Origin: Chryseolinea serpens
Lineage (GTDB): Bacteria; Bacteroidota; Bacteroidia; Cytophagales; Cyclobacteriaceae
Length of the DNA stretch: 64,000 nucleotides
NCBI RefSeq assembly: GCF_900129725.1
Contig: NZ_FQWQ01000001.1
Location: 2,170,001 to 2,234,000, forward strand
Direction of reading: 5' to 3'
The notes under the pieces are model-generated. The model had not been told where the DNA came from. It was given only the letters and a program-made list of their open reading frames with translations, and made no database searches. This document shows positions 61,157 to 64,000 of the stretch, piece by piece; the first letter of the stretch is position 1; each line of letters starts with the position of its first letter. A program made the translations under genes and the position numbers.

Positions 61157-61366
61157 GTGGAGATTCCGAGGTGGTTGACCACTTTGTTTCGTACGCCAGT
61201 GACCACAACATTCCGGACCATCAAACAATTTATTCCGCGAGGAACTGACCATCTTTTGCATTGACTATCTTGAAGTTATGTCCCAACACGACTGAACCTA
61301 TGCTTACTTAACTTATGGTGATCATACCGTCACGAAATCAAGTGGTCAAGGGGGTCGGAATCTCCA
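61157..61366 (-). mobile_element. 210-bp MITE-like element, inverted
   Basis: 210 bp; the reverse complement lines up along its length with 52403-52611. Ends GTGGAGATTCCGAGGTGGT and GGGGGTCGGAATCTCCAC. Confidence 0.85.
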
Positions 61367-61689
61367 CTTCACATCTCTTCACTTTAGTTCACGTTTTGCT
61401 GGGCAAATGCGGGGCTCCGTGTAATTTTTGTTGACAGCGGGGCAAATTTTACTTATAAAATATCAACCTGGAAGCCGCATTAACAGACGTTTACAGTTAC
61501 CGTTGTTCTTGACCTAAGAAAGCCCCTTAAAGCTGGTAAATAACCCATAAGCTTAGGGTAGGAAAAGGAAGAACGATAACCGAAAGTATTTCCATTTTAG
61601 GTCGAGGCGAACCTGAAGAGAGATGAAGAGATTATTGAATTACTACCGAGCCTCGAATTTGCTTGCCTTTAAAGAAAGATTTGCTTCAA
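61367..61689. other. Gene-free stretch
   Basis: No coding region or clear signal found; stops in all frames. Confidence 0.4.
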
Positions 61690-61805
61690 AACCACTGGAG
61701 ACAATGGTCAATTGATGACGGAACTTGTGATCACTTGGCGGCGAAATTAGGAGGTAACAGGCTGACTAAAAGAAGTGGTCAACCTACGCGAAATCTTCAA
61801 CCAAA
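61690..61805 (-). mobile_element. Partial 210-bp element
   Basis: Degenerate end with AAGTGGTCAACCTACGCG at 61774-61791 and internal GTGATCACTTGG. It overlaps the 3' end of the GNAT toxin gene. Confidence 0.5.
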
Positions 61806-62323
61806 GTCATTAAATCAAAATACATTAATCTTGTATCCTGACCCTTGTCCTTTGAGGTAAGAAAAATGAATCCATTTTTCTTATAAAATTCAAGAGAGGC
61901 ACCATAAGCATCAACTGTAATATAGCGGCAACCAGTTCGATTGTTAGTGATGAATAGCTCTTTTATATAATCCAGGATGATAGTTCCGATTCCTTGCCCT
62001 TTAAAAGTATTTGAAACTCCTAACCTGCCAATTTTCATTGCCGGATGGCTATTGAAACTTTTACCTGTTGCGAGCTTAAACAGCTTTTTCCACTGGTTTC
62101 CACTGTCTACATCTTGCACTGTTATTTTATCATTTAACAAACTGAAGAATGCTATCAGTTCAGCTTCATTTTCCAGTATATACGTTACAGCCAGGAGCTT
62201 GCGCGCATAGCTTTTTGAATCATTTAGCAGAAAATCATTTAAATCTATATCGCCGCAATTGAAGGGCTTGAATTGATAATCCTGACTAAGTCGGATAAGT
62301 GACGATCCTGCAGGAAAAGGCAT
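61784..62323 (-). CDS. GNAT-family acetyltransferase toxin
   Basis: 179 aa. GNAT fold: the CoA loop is in GRLGVSNTFKGQGIGTIILDYI (R/Q-x-x-G-x-G/A type), followed by CRYITVDAYGASLEFYKKNGF, the standard motif B. Toxins of the TacT/AtaT type acetylate the amino group of charged tRNAs. It starts directly after the stop codon of the 52-aa antitoxin at 62324, the usual layout. The last five codons lie in the terminal sequence of a partial 210-bp element, so the native C-terminus may have been replaced. Confidence 0.85.
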   Translation of the reverse strand: MPFPAGSSLIRLSQDYQFKPFNCGDIDLNDFLLNDSKSYARKLLAVTYILENEAELIAFFSLLNDKITVQDVDSGNQWKKLFKLATGKSFNSHPAMKIGRLGVSNTFKGQGIGTIILDYIKELFITNNRTGCRYITVDAYGASLEFYKKNGFIFLTSKDKGQDTRLMYFDLMTLVEDFA

Positions 62324-62482
62324 TTAGAACTTAGCAATGGCCTGCAAACTGGCAAAATTTTCACGGATTTTTGCCCGTTTGTTAGCGTCTAGGCGGATTA
62401 CTTGAGCAATACTCGTCTTTGCAACGAATATCTCAGCATCCTTGCCCTTTAAAACTGGTGTTTCTTTAATTGGTTTTGCCAT
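62324..62482 (-). CDS. Antitoxin of the GNAT toxin pair
   Basis: 52 aa. Its TAA is immediately followed by the toxin ATG. The N-terminus MAKPIKETPVLKGKDAEIFV and the basic helical end (RLDANKRAKIRENF) match small antitoxins that precede GNAT toxins in Bacteroidota. It is related in sequence to the orphan at 60952. Confidence 0.75.
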   Translation of the reverse strand: MAKPIKETPVLKGKDAEIFVAKTSIAQVIRLDANKRAKIRENFASLQAIAKF

Positions 62483-62744
62483 AATCACTGACTAAACGAC
62501 AACAAATTTAAGAAAGTTTCGCCACCTCCACTATCTTGAAATCAATTAATTCCACCAATACTAAGTATTCCTTTACCATCTTCAAGATCGACAAATGCCT
62601 TTTTCAGTAAAAAAACGCCATTTTCAGGACAGCCCATATTGGCCTCCCGCAATACAAGGTGTAATTTGAAGATTTCGATTTCCTTGAAGTGAGCTAACCT
62701 GGAACTTCCGTGATGATTGACCACCTTATTTCGTTGGTCCGTGA

Positions 62745-63122
62745 TCACCTTTTTTGGGACATACGGTAGTCTCTCGCCTTGTCCGTTCCGACGGAATGAT
62801 GGATGCGGCTCCTCATGAGGCTGTGGAAATTCCGAAGATCATCGACGGCTTGATTTCTCCGCATCACTAAGTTGCAGTACATATTTACCGGGATCGAAGG
62901 ATACCAGATTATGAATGCAGCCAACCGGCATGTTCGATAGTGTGGCGTTGAGGGTGGCCACACCTGGGCAGGAGCCACGCCATAACGCATCGCCTTTTTT
63001 TTATCCACCTCAAAGCGGTACTCGGGCTGGTCGGCCTCCGTCATCCAGTCTATATCCACAACGCTTGGTGTATTTTCAACCAAGTGCTTTACTTGAGTGG
63101 GGAATCCAGTGTGATTGACCAC
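62745..63122 (-). pseudogene. Fragment of an RND pump between element ends
   Basis: Translation shows a CusA-like periplasmic phrase: VDIDWMTEADQPEYRFEVDKKKAMRYGVAPAQV, then a frameshift; a further piece of the same protein can be read in the next frame (NMPVGCIHNLVSFDPGKYVL, on the minus strand from about 62945 to 62880). Ends of the 210-bp element lie on both sides (62699 and 63097). Confidence 0.65.
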
Positions 63123-63255
63123 CCCTGTCCGGAGTAAGGGTCAATGAAATCCGGAGCAAACTGTTGACAGCGGGCAAAAAGCGGCATCATCAGCCCATAT
63201 TAACCTATCAGGTTAATTATACAAATTCGAGTTTAACGTATTGATTTATAGCGTA

Positions 63256-63474
63256 CTATGGAATGTCTTTGATTTTCACTTCAGCAGGGTTGTCTATGGT
63301 CGCCCATTCCCAAAGAATCTCATAATACGCCTCACCACCTATAACTCTTGCGCCAGTCAATCCACCATCAACAGCAAGTAACTTGCAGGTACATTGCGCG
63401 AAATGATACGATCTTTTCGATTCAACGACATCCCCGCATCTTTTACATTTCGCCGCGTTGCGTATGAGGTTCAT
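63256..63474 (-). CDS. Small zinc-ribbon-like protein (DUF7695-like)
   Basis: 72 aa. N-terminal CKRCGD and FAQCTC give four Cys in a CxxC...CxC arrangement, followed by the conserved LAVDGGLTGARVIG. The same layout occurs in small phage and plasmid-associated proteins. Function unknown. Confidence 0.7.
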   Translation of the reverse strand: MNLIRNAAKCKRCGDVVESKRSYHFAQCTCKLLAVDGGLTGARVIGGEAYYEILWEWATIDNPAEVKIKDIP

Positions 63475-63921
63475 AATACTGATTTACAGTCTTTAATGCT
63501 GGTCTTTAACTCCCGCAATATTGCCATTTTACTACCCCGCGAATAACGAAAACATCAACTGCCCTGCTAGAACCAGCAAACTCCCTGTGTACATTTCACA
63601 CGGCGGGAAAAATAGCGAATTTGGCATCAGGTGGGGCGTTGTTATCCTCTATTGTAAACAAAATGAACAACAAGCGCACGACTCAAAATCGTGACCGCCA
63701 TTCCTTTTTTTGATTCTTACTAGCTGTAAATCAACACCTTAAGAAAAACATATTCTTATTCTCAACTAATTTGTCCGCAAATTGCACCGCAACATTTTCA
63801 GCCAAATTTGTTCTGGCATTTTGTGACGAAAGGCAGAGGCAACATCGGATCTGATTCGCTGGTCATTTCGTTGTGTTTGACAATCCCCTAACTTTTCATC
63901 ACAGTGCTAAACAACATTTTT
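63475..63921. other. Gene-free stretch with a tRNA-like arm
   Basis: No gene. At 63677-63693 CACGA-CTCAAAA-TCGTG has the form of a tRNA-Leu(CAA) anticodon arm, but neither D nor T arms are present. Confidence 0.4.
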
Positions 63922-64000
63922 ATGGAATTATTAAAGCAGTATCTGCCAGTCGTCACCCTGATGATAGGTTGGGCCCTATCCCAACTAAGTGACTTCTTCA
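63922..64000 (+). CDS. Start of a membrane protein, cut by window end
   Basis: 26 codons from ATG 63922 to the last base; MELLKQYLPVVTLMIGWALS shows a hydrophobic N-terminal segment. The family cannot be told. Confidence 0.4.
   Translation, partial: MELLKQYLPVVTLMIGWALSQLSDFF

Noticed and set aside
44100-64000. Integrase or transposase gene for the accessory region
   Set aside because: None of the open frames shows a tyrosine or serine recombinase, DDE transposase or IstB-like ATPase motif.

Overview
The window looks like a chromosome segment of a Bacteroidota bacterium, most likely order Cytophagales (Chryseolinea/Ohtaekwangia-like; inferred from gene content, not from an alignment). Supporting signs are the fabF-rnc order, a type IX secretion sorting domain, TAnnTTTG promoter elements, DUF4421/DUF2807/DUF6249-type proteins, TTG starts and the absence of Shine-Dalgarno sequences.

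From 1 to about 43.9 kb the region is ordinary, GC-richer core sequence. In order it holds fabF (partial), rnc, nadE, lgt, an Omp85-like barrel protein, a translationally coupled pair of outer-membrane proteins, an SDR-TetR pair with palindromic operators, a DUF2807 protein, a GH18 chitinase, an RRM protein, a DoxX protein and an FGGY kinase. Next come two tandem metallophosphoesterases, a tetR-tolC-adaptor-RND efflux operon with a 13-bp-arm operator, two ECF sigma loci, a hybrid histidine kinase convergent with an NtrC-type regulator, an MFS sugar porter, a HicAB module whose toxin gene is frameshifted, and ahcY. Several intergenic gaps carry degenerate AGCCAG-rich repeats arranged as large inverted repeats.

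From about 44.1 kb to the end the sequence is AT-richer and accessory. It contains a truncated frnE, a duplicated excisionase-like HTH region, fragments of RND pumps, of a beta-lactamase-like protein and of mobile-element proteins, a GNAT toxin-antitoxin pair, and at least six copies of a 209-213 bp element with terminal inverted repeats (MITE-like). No integrase or transposase gene is visible.

Inside this accessory region, 53.1-58.3 kb is a compact regulatory locus and the most interesting part. It encodes a CRP/FNR-family regulator without FNR iron-sulfur cysteines, an extra RpoD-like sigma factor, an alpha-oxoamine synthase, a SAM-dependent methyltransferase, a 42-residue membrane peptide, and three intact plus one broken member of a small helical protein family. 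Four promoters carry the same architecture: two FNR-like boxes with centres 22 bp apart, at 51.5 and 29.5 bp upstream of a TAnnTTTG-type element. One box pair serves both sides of a divergent promoter. This suggests a self-contained, positively autoregulated regulon in which the FNR-like protein controls an alternative sigma factor and probable lipid and methylation enzymes.
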